This document shows, piece after piece, positions 9,675 through 19,301 of a DNA stretch of 64,000 bases; the stretch's first letter is position 1, and each line of letters starts with the position of its first letter. The notes beneath the pieces are model-generated. The model was not told where the DNA came from and did no database searches. It was given only the letters and a program-made list of their open reading frames with translations. The position numbers and the translations under genes were made by a program. Source of the DNA: Azotobacter paspali (GTDB lineage Bacteria; Pseudomonadota; Gammaproteobacteria; Pseudomonadales; Pseudomonadaceae). Location of the stretch: NCBI RefSeq assembly GCF_042434745.1, contig NZ_JBHLSS010000155.1, one strand, 5' to 3'.

Positions 9675-10498
9675 TCAACAGCATGGCCCACGCCTTGGAG
9701 GACAGCTTCGGCGTGCCGATGTGGAGCACCGGCCTGGCGACGTCACCGCGTTGGTGATCCTCGGCGGCATCAGGCGCGTCGGCAAGGTGACCGAGGCCCT
9801 GGTGCCCTTCATGTGCCTGGCCTACGTGATCGCCGCCCTGGTGGTGCTGGTGGCGAACGCCGAGGCGATCGGCCACCTTCGCTTTGATCTTCGAGCATGC
9901 CTTCAGCCTGTCGGCGGCCAGCGGCGGTTTCGCCGGCGCGGCGGTGATGGCGGTGATCCGCTACGGCGTGGCCCGCGGCATCTTCTCCAACGAGGCCGGG
10001 CTGGGTGCCGCCGGAATCGCCCAGGCCGCCGGCACCACCACCAGTTCGGTGCGCTCGGGGCTGATCGGCATGCTCGGCACTTTCATCGACACCATCGTGG
10101 TCTGCAGCATGACTGGCTTGGCGATCCTCGGCTCCGGTGTCTGGACCGGCGGCAAGAGCGGTGCCGCGCTCTTTGCGGAGGCCTTCGAGTCGGCGATGCC
10201 GGGCTTCGACGCGGCACTGCTCAGTCTGGCCCCGGTGGTTTTCGCCTACACCACGGTGCTCGGTTGGAGTTTCTACGGCGAGAAATGCTGGGAGTTCCTC
10301 TGCGGCACCCGGGCGATCCTGCCGTTCCGGGTGGTCTGGGTCGCAGCGATTCCCTTCGGTGCCATCGCCCAGCTAAATCTCGCCTGGCTGGTGGCCGACA
10401 TCCTCAACGGCCCGATGGCGATCCCCAACCTGATCGCGTTGCTGCTGTTGAGTCCGGTGGTGCTCGGACTGACCCGGAAATATTTCGCCGGGCGATGA
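9675..10498 (+). pseudogene. Remnant of a sodium:alanine symporter (AgcS/AlsT family)
   Basis: Fragments of a Na+/amino acid symporter lie in three successive frames. The first piece (from about 9677, SMAHALEDSFGVPMWSTGLA) ends at a TGA at 9755. The second (ALVILGGIRRVGKVTEALVPF) lies in another frame up to about 9885. The third (IFEHAFSLSA... RYGVARGIFSNEAGLG ... VLGWSFYGEKCWEF) runs in frame to the native-looking end at 10498. The N-terminal half, with the first membrane helices, is absent, and the remnant abuts the tamB stop codon directly. Two frameshifts plus 5' deletion make this a pseudogene. The 204-residue open part could still be transcribed from tamAB but cannot form a full transporter. 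Confidence 0.88.
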
Positions 10499-10505
10499 GC
10501 CGGTG

Positions 10506-11393
10506 TCACTCGCTGCGGCGAATCTCCAGAATGCGGTCGCGTCCGCCTTCCGCCAGGAGATAGGTGTCCGTACCGGTCGGCAGGAGGACCTGGGGAGCCC
10601 GCAGGTGGGTGAGCACGGTTTCCAGCCGGCCTTGCGGATTCAGCAGCAGCAGTCGAGCCCGGTGGGTGGCGTCCTCGCTGATCCAGAGTCCGTGTGCGTC
10701 GCATTTCAGGAAGCTGGGTTCGTTCAGCCGTTCGAGATGGATGGGGTCGGTGCCGTCGTCGGAAAGTCGTCTGACGATTCCCTTGGCCTTTTCCGTATAG
10801 AACTTGCTGCCGTCTGGACAGGTGGCGATGGATTCGGCCTCTTCGAGGTCGCTGCGCAGGACCTTGGTTTCCCCTGTGCTTGCGTCGTATCGAAGGAGCC
10901 GGCCATCTTGTTTGCGGTCTTCGATGGCGTACAGGTATTGACCGTCGGCTTCGAGTCCCTGCACGTTGGTACCCTCGAACAGGGTATGGACCCGGCCCTG
11001 GAACAGCCAGTTGACCGGATGGGTCCCGCCTTCCTGGCTGTAGGCGATTCCTCCCTGGAAATGCACCAGCCCGTCGGGTTTGTGCAGGCCGGAAACCAGC
11101 ACCTCGCGTTTGCCCGCGACGTCGATCTTCAGGATTCTGCCTTGCCCGTCCTTGAGTTCCTCGGCCGCCAGCAGATTGCCTTGCCCGTCCCGGAGCAGGG
11201 CGCTGGCTCGGGTAACTTGCGAGTGGGCGATTTCGTATTCCCAGCGGGCGGCCGCATTGACCGGATAGAAATGCTGCCAGGCCATGAAGCCGAGCAGTAC
11301 GAGCGGGAGTGTCGGGATCGCCGCCAGAAGTAACTTGGCGGGTCGCGTCAGGCGGGTTCCGCACCTGGGTATCACGAGGAAACGATTGGGCAT
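10506..11393 (-). CDS. Membrane-anchored beta-propeller protein (SMP-30/NHL-like)
   Basis: The 295-residue product has a basic N-terminus followed by one membrane segment (LLLAAIPTLPLVLLGFMAW) and then a periplasmic domain of repeated short beta blades: LRDGQGNLLAAEELKDGQGRILKID, GLHKPDGLVHFQGGIAYSQ, VQGLEADGQYLYAIEDR, LEEAESIATCPDGSKFYTE, LNEPSFLKCDAHGLWISED, LRAPQVLLPTGTDTYLLAEG. The pattern fits a six-bladed propeller of the SMP-30/NHL type. No catalytic residues can be assigned with confidence. The ATG at 11393 puts the anchor near the start; an in-frame ATG at 11438 would add 15 residues. Confidence 0.65.
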   Translation of the reverse strand: MPNRFLVIPRCGTRLTRPAKLLLAAIPTLPLVLLGFMAWQHFYPVNAAARWEYEIAHSQVTRASALLRDGQGNLLAAEELKDGQGRILKIDVAGKREVLVSGLHKPDGLVHFQGGIAYSQEGGTHPVNWLFQGRVHTLFEGTNVQGLEADGQYLYAIEDRKQDGRLLRYDASTGETKVLRSDLEEAESIATCPDGSKFYTEKAKGIVRRLSDDGTDPIHLERLNEPSFLKCDAHGLWISEDATHRARLLLLNPQGRLETVLTHLRAPQVLLPTGTDTYLLAEGGRDRILEIRRSE

Positions 11394-11687
11394 GAATGTC
11401 AGTTCTGTGTATGGGGCGAAGCGCTCGTTCGAGGGCATCCTATCCGGCGACGGCAGGGGGCGATATCGGACGGGTTTTCGGCAATTGTGTCATTTTGCTT
11501 CCTCGCGGGCGAACGGATGCGCCGCGCGGCGCGGGGGCAGGCGCCATGCGAGCCTGCGACCTTCTGTCTCAAGCCGGTTGCCGCCATCGGAGGAGGACGC
11601 GAAACAATGTAAAAGAGCCGTAAAAACCCTTTGCTTGACCGGGGTGACTACTTATCGTTCAGCCTCCCTTGATAGTGGTTGTCCGTC

Positions 11688-13013
11688 ATGTCCGAGCCGA
11701 ACCTGAATCCTTCTTCTCCCGCTCCTCGCCGCCGCTGGTTGTTCTGGACGCTGGCGTTGCTCGCCGTCGGCGCCTCCGTCGCCTGGTGGCAGTGGCCGGC
11801 CTTGTCCGCGCTCTGGACCCAGTCCTCTCCGGCGGCGGGCAGGCCCGGGGCGGGGGCTCCGGCGATGGGACGCAGGCCTGGCGGGCCGGGAGCTCCCGGC
11901 GGTCCGGCCGGCGCCGGCGGCTCCTTTGGCGGGCCGGTGCCGGTGCGCGTCGGCGAGGTGCGCCTGGGCGACTTCCCGGTCGACCTCAAGGCGCTCGGCA
12001 CGGTCACCGCCTACAACACGGTGAACGTGCGTTCGCGGGTCGACGGCGAACTGATCAAGGTGCTGTTCCGCGAAGGCCAGCAGGTCAAGGCCGGCGACCT
12101 GTTGGCGGTGATCGACCCACGTCTCTACCAGGCGGCGCTGAAGCAGGCCGAAGGCACCCTGCAGCAGAACCGCGCGCAACTGCGCAACGCCGAGATCGAT
12201 CTGGTCCGCTACAAGACCCTGTATGCCGAGGACTCCGTCGCCAAGCAGACTCTCGATACCCAGGAAGCGCTGGTCGCCCAGTACCAGGGCACGGTCCGTT
12301 CCAACCTGGCGGCGGTCGAGGAGGCCAAGGTCAACCTCGAGTACACCCAGGTGCGCGCGCCCATCGCCGGGCGTCTTGGCCTGCGCCAGGTGGACGTCGG
12401 CAATCTGGTCAGCAGCGGCGACACCACGCCGCTGGTGACCATCACCCAGACCTTGCCGATCTCGGTCAGCTTCACTTTGCCCGAGGGCGAGCTGCCGCAG
12501 GTCCTCGAGCAGGTGCAGGCCGACCAGCACCTGGCCGTGGAGGCCTGGGACCGCAGCGAGCGCAACCGCCTGGCGGTGGGCGAACTGGAAAGCCTGGACA
12601 ACCAGATCGATCTGACCACCGGCACCGTGCGCCTCAAGGCGCGCTTCGAGAACGCCGAGCAGCGCCTGTTTCCCAACCAGTTCGTCAACGTCCGGCTGCG
12701 CGTGACCACCCGCGAGCAGTCCACGCTGGTGCCGGCGGCGGCGCTGCAGTTCGGCTCCAAGGGCACCTTCGTCTACGTGGTCGGCGACGACAGCAAGGTA
12801 CAGTTGCGCTACGTGACGGCCGGACCCGGCGACGGCACCACGACGTTGATCGAGCAGGGCCTGGACGCCGGCGAGCGGCTGGTGCTAGAGGGCACCGATC
12901 GCCTGCGCGACGGCGCCAGGGTCGAAGTGATCGACGACAGCCGCCCGGCCGTCGGCGAGGCGTCCGGGGCCGCGCCGGCCGGCCGGCGCCAGACAGCGAA
13001 GCCCGACGCATGA
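11688..13013 (+). CDS. muxA: RND efflux periplasmic adaptor subunit MuxA (MdtA-type)
   Basis: This membrane-fusion protein links the MuxBC pumps to the OpmB channel. After a membrane anchor (about residues 18-36) comes an unusual glycine/proline-rich linker (about residues 47-78), then the lipoyl/barrel-sandwich hybrid (VNVRSRVDGELIKVLFREGQQVKAGDLLAVID), an alpha-hairpin, the second lipoyl half (VRAPIAGRLGLRQVDVGNLV) and beta-barrel and membrane-proximal domains. ATG at 11688 is used; a TTG three codons earlier is in frame. Its stop overlaps the muxB start by ATGA. The order adaptor-pump-pump-channel matches muxABC-opmB of Pseudomonas and mdtABC of enterobacteria. Confidence 0.92.
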   Translation: MSEPNLNPSSPAPRRRWLFWTLALLAVGASVAWWQWPALSALWTQSSPAAGRPGAGAPAMGRRPGGPGAPGGPAGAGGSFGGPVPVRVGEVRLGDFPVDLKALGTVTAYNTVNVRSRVDGELIKVLFREGQQVKAGDLLAVIDPRLYQAALKQAEGTLQQNRAQLRNAEIDLVRYKTLYAEDSVAKQTLDTQEALVAQYQGTVRSNLAAVEEAKVNLEYTQVRAPIAGRLGLRQVDVGNLVSSGDTTPLVTITQTLPISVSFTLPEGELPQVLEQVQADQHLAVEAWDRSERNRLAVGELESLDNQIDLTTGTVRLKARFENAEQRLFPNQFVNVRLRVTTREQSTLVPAAALQFGSKGTFVYVVGDDSKVQLRYVTAGPGDGTTTLIEQGLDAGERLVLEGTDRLRDGARVEVIDDSRPAVGEASGAAPAGRRQTAKPDA

Positions 13014-16000
13014 ACATCTCGCGCCCTTTCATTCTCCGCCCGGTCGCCACGACGCTGATCATGGTGGCGATCTTCCTCTGCGGGCTGATCGCCTACCGCC
13101 TGTTGCCGGTTTCCGCGCTGCCCGAGGTGGATTATCCGACCATCCGCGTGCTGACGCTCTATCCCGGCGCCAGTCCGGAAGTGATGACCAGCGCGGTGAC
13201 CGCCCCGCTGGAGCGCCAGTTCGGCCAGATGCCGGGCCTGAAGCAGATGACCTCGACCAGTTCCGGCGGCGCCTCGGTGATCACCTTGCGCTTCAGCCTG
13301 GACATGGACTTGGACGTCGCCGAGCAGTCGGTGCAGGCGGCGATCAACGCGGCCAGCAACCTGTTGCCCGACGACCTGCCGACGCCGCCGGTATACAACA
13401 AGGTCAACCCGGCCGACACACCGGTGATGACCCTAGCGGTCACCTCGGCGACCATGCCGCTGCCGGAGATCAATGATCTGGTCGACACTCGTATGGCGCA
13501 GAAGCTGGCGCAGATCAGCGGGGTCGGCATGGTCAGCTTGGCCGGCGGCCAGCGCCCGGCGGTGCGCATCAAGGTCGATCCGCAGGCGCTGGCCAACTAC
13601 GGGCTGAACCTGTCCGACGTGCGCTCGTTGATCACCGCCTCCAACGTCAACCAGCCCAAGGGTAACTTCGACGGTCCGACCCGGGTGTCCCAGCTCGACG
13701 CCAACGACCAGCTCAAGTCCGCCGACGAATACCGCAACCTGATCCTCGCCTACCTGAACGGTGCCACCCTGCGTTTGAAGGACGTGGCGCAGATCGCCGA
13801 CGGCGCCGAGAACGAGCGCCTGGCCGCTTGGGCCAACCACAGCGCGGCAGTGCTGGTGAACATCCAGCGCCAGCCGGGGGCTAACGTCATCGAAGTGGTC
13901 GAGCGCGTCCAGGCGCTGCTGCCGCAGATCACCGCGACCCTGCCGGCCAGCCTCGAAGTGATTCCCCTCACCGACCGCACCCAGACCATCCGCGCCGCGG
14001 TGCGCGACGTGCAGTTCGAGCTGGTGCTGGCGGTGGGGCTGGTGGTGCTGGTGACCTTCGTCTTCCTGCGCCGGCTGTCGGCCACGGTGATCCCCTCGAT
14101 CGCCGTCCCCTTGTCCTTGATCGGCACCTTCGGGGTCATGTACCTGGCCGGCTTCTCGATCAACAACCTGACGCTGATGGCGCTGACCGTGGCCGCCGGT
14201 TTCGTGGTGGACGACGCCATCGTCATGCTGGAGAACATCGCCCGCCACCTGGAAGAAGGCGCGACGCCGCTGGAGGCCGCGCTCAAGGGCGCGCAGCAGA
14301 TCGGCTTCACGCTGATCTCGCTGACCTTTTCGCTGATCGCCGTGCTGATCCCGTTGTTGTTCATGGCCGATGTGGTCGGCCGGCTGTTCCGCGAATTCGC
14401 CATCACCCTCTCGGTGTCGATCCTGATTTCCCTGCTGGTCTCGCTGACCCTGACACCGATGATGTGCGCGTTGTTCCTCAAGCAGGAAGGGCCGCCGGAG
14501 CGTCAGGGCCGTTTCTACCGGGCCAGCGGTGTCTGGATCGAGGTTTTGATCGCCCGCTACGACGCCGCCCTGCATTGGGTACTGCGCCACCAGGCGCTGA
14601 CCCTGCTGATCGCCGTGGCCACCCTCGGCCTCACCGTGGTGCTCTACCTGGCGGTGCCCAAGGGCTTCTTCCCGGTCCAGGACACCGGGGTGATCCAGGG
14701 CATTTCCGAGGCGCCGCAGAGCATTTCCTTCCGCGCCATGAGCGAACGCCAACAGCGCCTGGCCGAGGTCATCCTGCAGGACCCGGCGGTGGCCAGCCTG
14801 TCTTCCTACATCGGCGTGGACGGTGACAACGTCACCCTGAACAGCGGGCGCCTGCTGATCAACCTCAAGCCGCATGCCGAGCGCGAGGTCACCGCCAGCC
14901 AGGTGATAGAGCGGCTGCGCCCGCGACTGGCCGCGGTGCCGGACATCCAACTATTCCTCCAGCCGGTGCAGGATCTGACCATCGAGGACCGGATCAGTCG
15001 CACCCAGTTCCAGTTCAGCCTGGAGTCGCCGGACGGCGCCTTGCTGGAGGAGTGGACGCCGAAGCTGGTCGAGGCGCTGAGCACGCTGCCGGAACTGACC
15101 GACGTGGCCAGCGATCTGCAGGGCCGCAGCCTGCAGGTCTATCTGAGCATCGACCGCGACACCGCCTCGCGCCTCGGCGTGACCGTCGCCGACATCGACG
15201 ATGCGCTCTACGACGCCTTCGGCCAGCGACAGATCTCCACTATCTATACCCAGGCCAGCCAGTACCGGGTGGTGCTGGAGAGCCGGGCCGCCGATACCCT
15301 CGGTCCGGCGGCGCTGGACGAGGTGCACGTGGCCAGCGCCGAAGGCGGCCAGGTACGCCTGTCGTCCCTGGCGCGCATCGAGGAGCGGGCGGCGTCGCTG
15401 CTGATCAACCACATCGGCCAGTTCCCAGCGGTGACCCTGTCGTTCAACCTGGCGCCGGGCGTCTCCCTCGGCCAGGCGGTGGCGGCGATCGAGCGGGTGC
15501 AGCAGGAGATCGGCCTGCCGGGCGGCATCGAGAGCCGCTTCCAGGGCGCCGCCGAGGCCTTCCGAGCCTCGCTGTCGAGCACCCTGCTGCTGATCCTCGC
15601 CGCGGTGGTCACCATGTACATCGTGCTCGGCGTGCTCTACGAGAGCTACATCCACCCGATCACCATCCTTTCCACGTTGCCCTCGGCCGCGGTGGGTGCC
15701 CTGCTGGCACTGCTGTTTTCTGGCAACGACCTGGGGCTGATCGCGATCATCGGCATCATCCTCCTGATCGGTATCGTCAAGAAGAACGCGATCATGATGA
15801 TCGACTTCGCGCTGGAGGCCGAGCGTCACCAAGGGATGGACCCGCAGGCGGCGATCCATCGCGCGGCATTGCTGCGTTTCCGGCCGATCCTGATGACCAC
15901 CCTGGCCGCGCTGTTCGGCGCCATTCCGCTGATGTTCGCCTCGGGCTCGGGCGCCGAGCTGCGCCAGCCGCTGGGGCTGGTGCTGGTCGGCGGCCTGCTG

Positions 16001-16105
16001 CTCAGCCAGTTCCTGACGCTGTTCACCACGCCGGTGATCTACCTCGCCTTCGACCGCCTGTCGCGGCGCTTCGCGGGCCGCGGCGCGGCGGGGGTAGCGG
16101 CATGA
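13010..16105 (+). CDS. muxB: RND efflux inner membrane pump MuxB (MdtB-type)
   Basis: A 1031-residue RND transporter with the family start MNISRPFILRPVATTLIMVAI. It has the two large periplasmic loops and twelve membrane helices; helix 4 carries the proton-relay aspartates in VAAGFVVDDAIVMLENI, and the motif near the second half reads IGIVKKNAIMMIDFALEAER. Two different RND subunits (MuxB and MuxC) are thought to form one heterotrimeric pump, as in MdtBC. It exports drugs or other amphiphiles using the proton gradient. Start overlaps muxA (ATGA). Confidence 0.94.
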   Translation: MNISRPFILRPVATTLIMVAIFLCGLIAYRLLPVSALPEVDYPTIRVLTLYPGASPEVMTSAVTAPLERQFGQMPGLKQMTSTSSGGASVITLRFSLDMDLDVAEQSVQAAINAASNLLPDDLPTPPVYNKVNPADTPVMTLAVTSATMPLPEINDLVDTRMAQKLAQISGVGMVSLAGGQRPAVRIKVDPQALANYGLNLSDVRSLITASNVNQPKGNFDGPTRVSQLDANDQLKSADEYRNLILAYLNGATLRLKDVAQIADGAENERLAAWANHSAAVLVNIQRQPGANVIEVVERVQALLPQITATLPASLEVIPLTDRTQTIRAAVRDVQFELVLAVGLVVLVTFVFLRRLSATVIPSIAVPLSLIGTFGVMYLAGFSINNLTLMALTVAAGFVVDDAIVMLENIARHLEEGATPLEAALKGAQQIGFTLISLTFSLIAVLIPLLFMADVVGRLFREFAITLSVSILISLLVSLTLTPMMCALFLKQEGPPERQGRFYRASGVWIEVLIARYDAALHWVLRHQALTLLIAVATLGLTVVLYLAVPKGFFPVQDTGVIQGISEAPQSISFRAMSERQQRLAEVILQDPAVASLSSYIGVDGDNVTLNSGRLLINLKPHAEREVTASQVIERLRPRLAAVPDIQLFLQPVQDLTIEDRISRTQFQFSLESPDGALLEEWTPKLVEALSTLPELTDVASDLQGRSLQVYLSIDRDTASRLGVTVADIDDALYDAFGQRQISTIYTQASQYRVVLESRAADTLGPAALDEVHVASAEGGQVRLSSLARIEERAASLLINHIGQFPAVTLSFNLAPGVSLGQAVAAIERVQQEIGLPGGIESRFQGAAEAFRASLSSTLLLILAAVVTMYIVLGVLYESYIHPITILSTLPSAAVGALLALLFSGNDLGLIAIIGIILLIGIVKKNAIMMIDFALEAERHQGMDPQAAIHRAALLRFRPILMTTLAALFGAIPLMFASGSGAELRQPLGLVLVGGLLLSQFLTLFTTPVIYLAFDRLSRRFAGRGAAGVAA

Positions 16106-16197
16106 GAGTCGAGCCGTTTCATGCGGGAGCTGATTCGTCCGCGCTTCCCGTTGCGCCTGCCGCGAATGAACTCACCTCTACGGGGTGCCTGGCATGA
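16102..16197 (+). CDS. 31-codon open frame bridging muxB and muxC
   Basis: The frame begins at an ATG that overlaps the muxB stop (ATGA, 16102-16105) and ends at a TGA that overlaps the muxC start (ATGA, 16194-16197). Its product would begin MRVEPFHAGADSSALPVA. It spans a REP-like palindrome, so the peptide itself is probably incidental. The exact double overlap, however, would let ribosomes pass from muxB to muxC by re-initiation despite the 88-base gap. I have low confidence that the peptide has a function and more that the arrangement aids coupling. Confidence 0.35.
   Translation: MRVEPFHAGADSSALPVAPAANELTSTGCLA
16124..16181. repeat. REP-like imperfect palindrome between muxB and muxC
   Basis: A left arm reading GGGAGCTGATTCGTCCGCG faces a right arm CGCGAATGAACTCACCTCTA in inverse orientation. 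The best-conserved inner part is TTCxTxCGCG against CGCGAATGAA. This resembles the REP sequences built on GGAGCGAATTCATTCGCG that are scattered between genes in pseudomonads. It could stabilise the upstream muxAB mRNA or be a relic of REP transposition. Family assignment is from memory of the consensus. Confidence 0.55.
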
Positions 16198-19100
16198 ACC
16201 TGTCCGCTCCCTTCATCCTACGTCCGGTGGCGACCCTGCTGCTGAGCGTGGCGATCCTTCTGGTCGGCGCGCTGAGCTTCGGCCTGCTGCCGGTGTCGCC
16301 GCTGCCGAAGATGGACTTCCCGGCGATCAGCGTGGAGGCCAACCTGGCCGGGGCCAGTCCGCAGATCATGGCTTCCAGCGTGGCGACGCCCCTGGAGCGG
16401 GCCCTCGGCGGCATCGCCGGGATCAGCGAAATGACCAGCTACAGCAGCCAGGGCAGTACGCGGATCAACATCCTCTTCGACATCGGCCGCGATATCGACG
16501 CCGCCGCCCGCGAGGTGCAGGCGGCGATCAACGCGGCGCGCACCCTGTTGCCCAGCGGCATGCGCAACATGCCCACCTACCGCAAGATCAATCCCTCCCA
16601 GGCGCCGATCATGGTGCTCTCGCTAACCTCGCCGGTGCTCGACAAGGGCCGGCTCTACGACGTCGCCTCGAGCATAGTGGCGCAGAAGCTGTCGCAGGTG
16701 AGCGGGGTAGGCCAGGTTCAGGTCGGCGGCAGTTCGCTGCCGGCGGTGCGGATCGAACTGGAGCCGCGCCTGCTCGACCAGTACAACATCGCCCTTGACG
16801 AGGTGCGCCAGGCGATCGTCGCGGCCAACGTGCGGCGACCCAAGGGCGCGCTGGAGGATGGCGAGCGCCATTGGCAGGTGCAGGCCAGCGACCAACTGGA
16901 GCGCGCCGCCGACTACCGGCCGCTGGTGATCCGTTACCAGAACGACGGGCCGGTGCGCCTGAGCGACGTGGCCAGGGTCCACGACGGCCTGGAGAACCGC
17001 TACAACAGCGGCTTCTACAACGACCAGGACGCGGTGCTGGTGATCGTCTACCGACAGGCCGACGCCAACATCCTCGAAACCGTCACCGAGATCCGCGACC
17101 GGCTGCCGATGCTGCGCGCGGTGATCCCGGCCAGCGTCGAGCTGGAAGTGGCGATGGACCGCTCGCCGGTGATCCGCGCCACCCTGCACGAAGCTGAGCG
17201 CACTCTGCTGATCGCCGTGGCCCTGGTGATCCTGGTGGTGCTGGCCTTCCTCGGCCACTGGCGGGCCGCGCTGATCCCCGCGCTGGCGGTGCCGGTGTCG
17301 TTGGTCGGCAGCTTCGCGGTGATGTACCTGTGGGGTTTTTCCCTGAACAACTTGTCGCTGATGGCACTGATCATCGCCACCGGCCTGGTGGTGGACGACG
17401 CCATCGTGGTGCTGGAAAACATCGCCCGGCACATCGAGGAGGGCGAGAAGCCGCTGGCGGCGGCGCTCAAGGGCTCGCGCGAGGTGGGCTTTACCCTGCT
17501 GTCGATGAACCTGTCACTGGTGGTGGTGTTCATCTCCATCCTGTTCATGGGCGGTATCATCGAGCGGCTGTTCCGCGAGTTCTCTATCACCCTGGCGGTG
17601 GCCATCCTGATTTCCCTGCTGGTCTCGCTGACGCTAACGCCGATGCTCTGCGCCCGCTGGCTGAAGTCCGGGCAGGAGGCCCGCGCGCCTGGTCGCCTGG
17701 GACGCTTCGCCGGCCGCCTGCAGGCGCGGGTGCTGGCTGGCTACGCGCGCAGCCTGGACTGGGCGCTGCGCCATTCGACGCTGATGCTGGTCGGCCTGTT
17801 GGCGACCATCGTCCTGAACGTCTACCTCTACGTCGCGGTGCCCAAGACCTTCATGCCGCAGCAGGATGCCGGCCAATTGTCGGGCTTCGTGCGTGGCGAC
17901 GACGGACTGTCCTTCCAGGTCATGCAGCCGAAGCTGGAGGAATTTCGCAAGGCGCTGCTGGCCGATCCGGCGGTGCAGAGCGTGGCTGGTTTCAGCGGCG
18001 GCTCCGGCGGGGTCAGCAATGCCATGTTGATGATCCGCCTGAAGCCGATCGCCGAGCGCGGCCTGTCCGCCCAGCAGGTGATCGACCGCCTGCGCAAAAA
18101 CATGCCCAAGGTGCCGGGCGGGCAGATGTACCTGATGGCCGACCAGGACCTGCAGTTCGGCGGACGCCAGGGGCGCACTTCGGAAAGCGAATACGTGCTG
18201 CTGTCCAGCGATCTCGAACTGCTCAATGTCTGGCTGCTCAAGGTGCGCGAAGCTCTGGCCGCGCTGCCGCAGCTCACCGACATCGAGGCCAAGCAGGGCG
18301 AAGGTGCCCAGCAGATCCGCCTGGTCGTGGATCGCGAGAGCGCCAAGCGCCTGGGCGTGGACATGGACACGATCACCGCGGTGCTGAACAACGCCTTCAG
18401 CCAGCGGCAAATCTCCACCATTTATAACGATCTGAACCAGTACAAGGTGGTGATGGAGATCGATCCGAAGTACGCCCAGTCCCCGCAAGCGCTGGACATG
18501 GTCCAGATGATCACCGACGACGGGCTCCGTGTGCCGCTGTCGGCCTTCGCCCGTTGGGAACTCGGCCTGGCGGAAGACCGGGTACAGCATCAGGGCCAAT
18601 TCGCCGCGGAGAACATCAGTTATTCGGTCGCGCCTGGCTACAGTGCGCTGGAGGCCAACCAGGCGATCGAGCAGGCGGTGGCGCGGGTCGGTCTGCCCAC
18701 CGAGGTGCAGGGGATTCTCGGCGGCACCAGCGGCGCTCTGCAGCAGGCGCAGAAGGCGCAGCCGCTGATGATCCTCGGTGCTTTGATGGTGGTGTACATA
18801 GTGCTCGGCATCCTCTACGAGAGCTACGTTCACCCGCTGACCATCCTCTCCACGCTACCTTCGGCGGGGGTCGGCGCATTGCTGGCGATCGAGCTGGTCG
18901 GCGACGAATTCAGCCTGATCTCGCTGCTCGGTCTGTTCCTGCTGATCGGCGTGGTAAAGAAAAACGCCATCCTGATGATCGACCTGGCGCTGCACCTGGA
19001 GCGCCAGGAACTGCTGAGTCCCGAGGAGTCGATCCGGCGTGCCTGCCTGCTGCGCTTCCGGCCGATCCTGATGACAACTCTGTCGGCCATCCTCGGTGCC

Positions 19101-19301
19101 GTGCCGTTGCTGCTGGATAGCGCCGAAGGCGCGGAAATGCGCCGGCCGTTGGGGATCGCCATCGTCGGCGGCCTGGTGCTCAGCCAGTTGCTCACCCTCT
19201 ACAGCACGCCGGTGATCTACCTGTTCTTCGACCGTCTGCGTCACCGCTTCAACCGCTGGCGCGGCGTGCGCAGCGATGCCGCTCTGGATACCTCGTTATG
19301 A
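16194..19301 (+). CDS. muxC: RND efflux inner membrane pump MuxC (MdtC-type)
   Basis: A 1035-residue RND transporter, paralogous to MuxB, starting MNLSAPFILRPVATLLLSVAI. The helix-4 proton-relay region reads IATGLVVDDAIVVLENIARH, and the second-half motif reads IGVVKKNAILMIDLALHLER. A GTG at 16185 is in frame, but the ATG at 16194 gives the conserved N-terminus. It is the partner of MuxB in the proposed heterotrimer. Its stop overlaps the opmB start by ATGA at 19298-19301. Confidence 0.94.
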   Translation: MNLSAPFILRPVATLLLSVAILLVGALSFGLLPVSPLPKMDFPAISVEANLAGASPQIMASSVATPLERALGGIAGISEMTSYSSQGSTRINILFDIGRDIDAAAREVQAAINAARTLLPSGMRNMPTYRKINPSQAPIMVLSLTSPVLDKGRLYDVASSIVAQKLSQVSGVGQVQVGGSSLPAVRIELEPRLLDQYNIALDEVRQAIVAANVRRPKGALEDGERHWQVQASDQLERAADYRPLVIRYQNDGPVRLSDVARVHDGLENRYNSGFYNDQDAVLVIVYRQADANILETVTEIRDRLPMLRAVIPASVELEVAMDRSPVIRATLHEAERTLLIAVALVILVVLAFLGHWRAALIPALAVPVSLVGSFAVMYLWGFSLNNLSLMALIIATGLVVDDAIVVLENIARHIEEGEKPLAAALKGSREVGFTLLSMNLSLVVVFISILFMGGIIERLFREFSITLAVAILISLLVSLTLTPMLCARWLKSGQEARAPGRLGRFAGRLQARVLAGYARSLDWALRHSTLMLVGLLATIVLNVYLYVAVPKTFMPQQDAGQLSGFVRGDDGLSFQVMQPKLEEFRKALLADPAVQSVAGFSGGSGGVSNAMLMIRLKPIAERGLSAQQVIDRLRKNMPKVPGGQMYLMADQDLQFGGRQGRTSESEYVLLSSDLELLNVWLLKVREALAALPQLTDIEAKQGEGAQQIRLVVDRESAKRLGVDMDTITAVLNNAFSQRQISTIYNDLNQYKVVMEIDPKYAQSPQALDMVQMITDDGLRVPLSAFARWELGLAEDRVQHQGQFAAENISYSVAPGYSALEANQAIEQAVARVGLPTEVQGILGGTSGALQQAQKAQPLMILGALMVVYIVLGILYESYVHPLTILSTLPSAGVGALLAIELVGDEFSLISLLGLFLLIGVVKKNAILMIDLALHLERQELLSPEESIRRACLLRFRPILMTTLSAILGAVPLLLDSAEGAEMRRPLGIAIVGGLVLSQLLTLYSTPVIYLFFDRLRHRFNRWRGVRSDAALDTSL

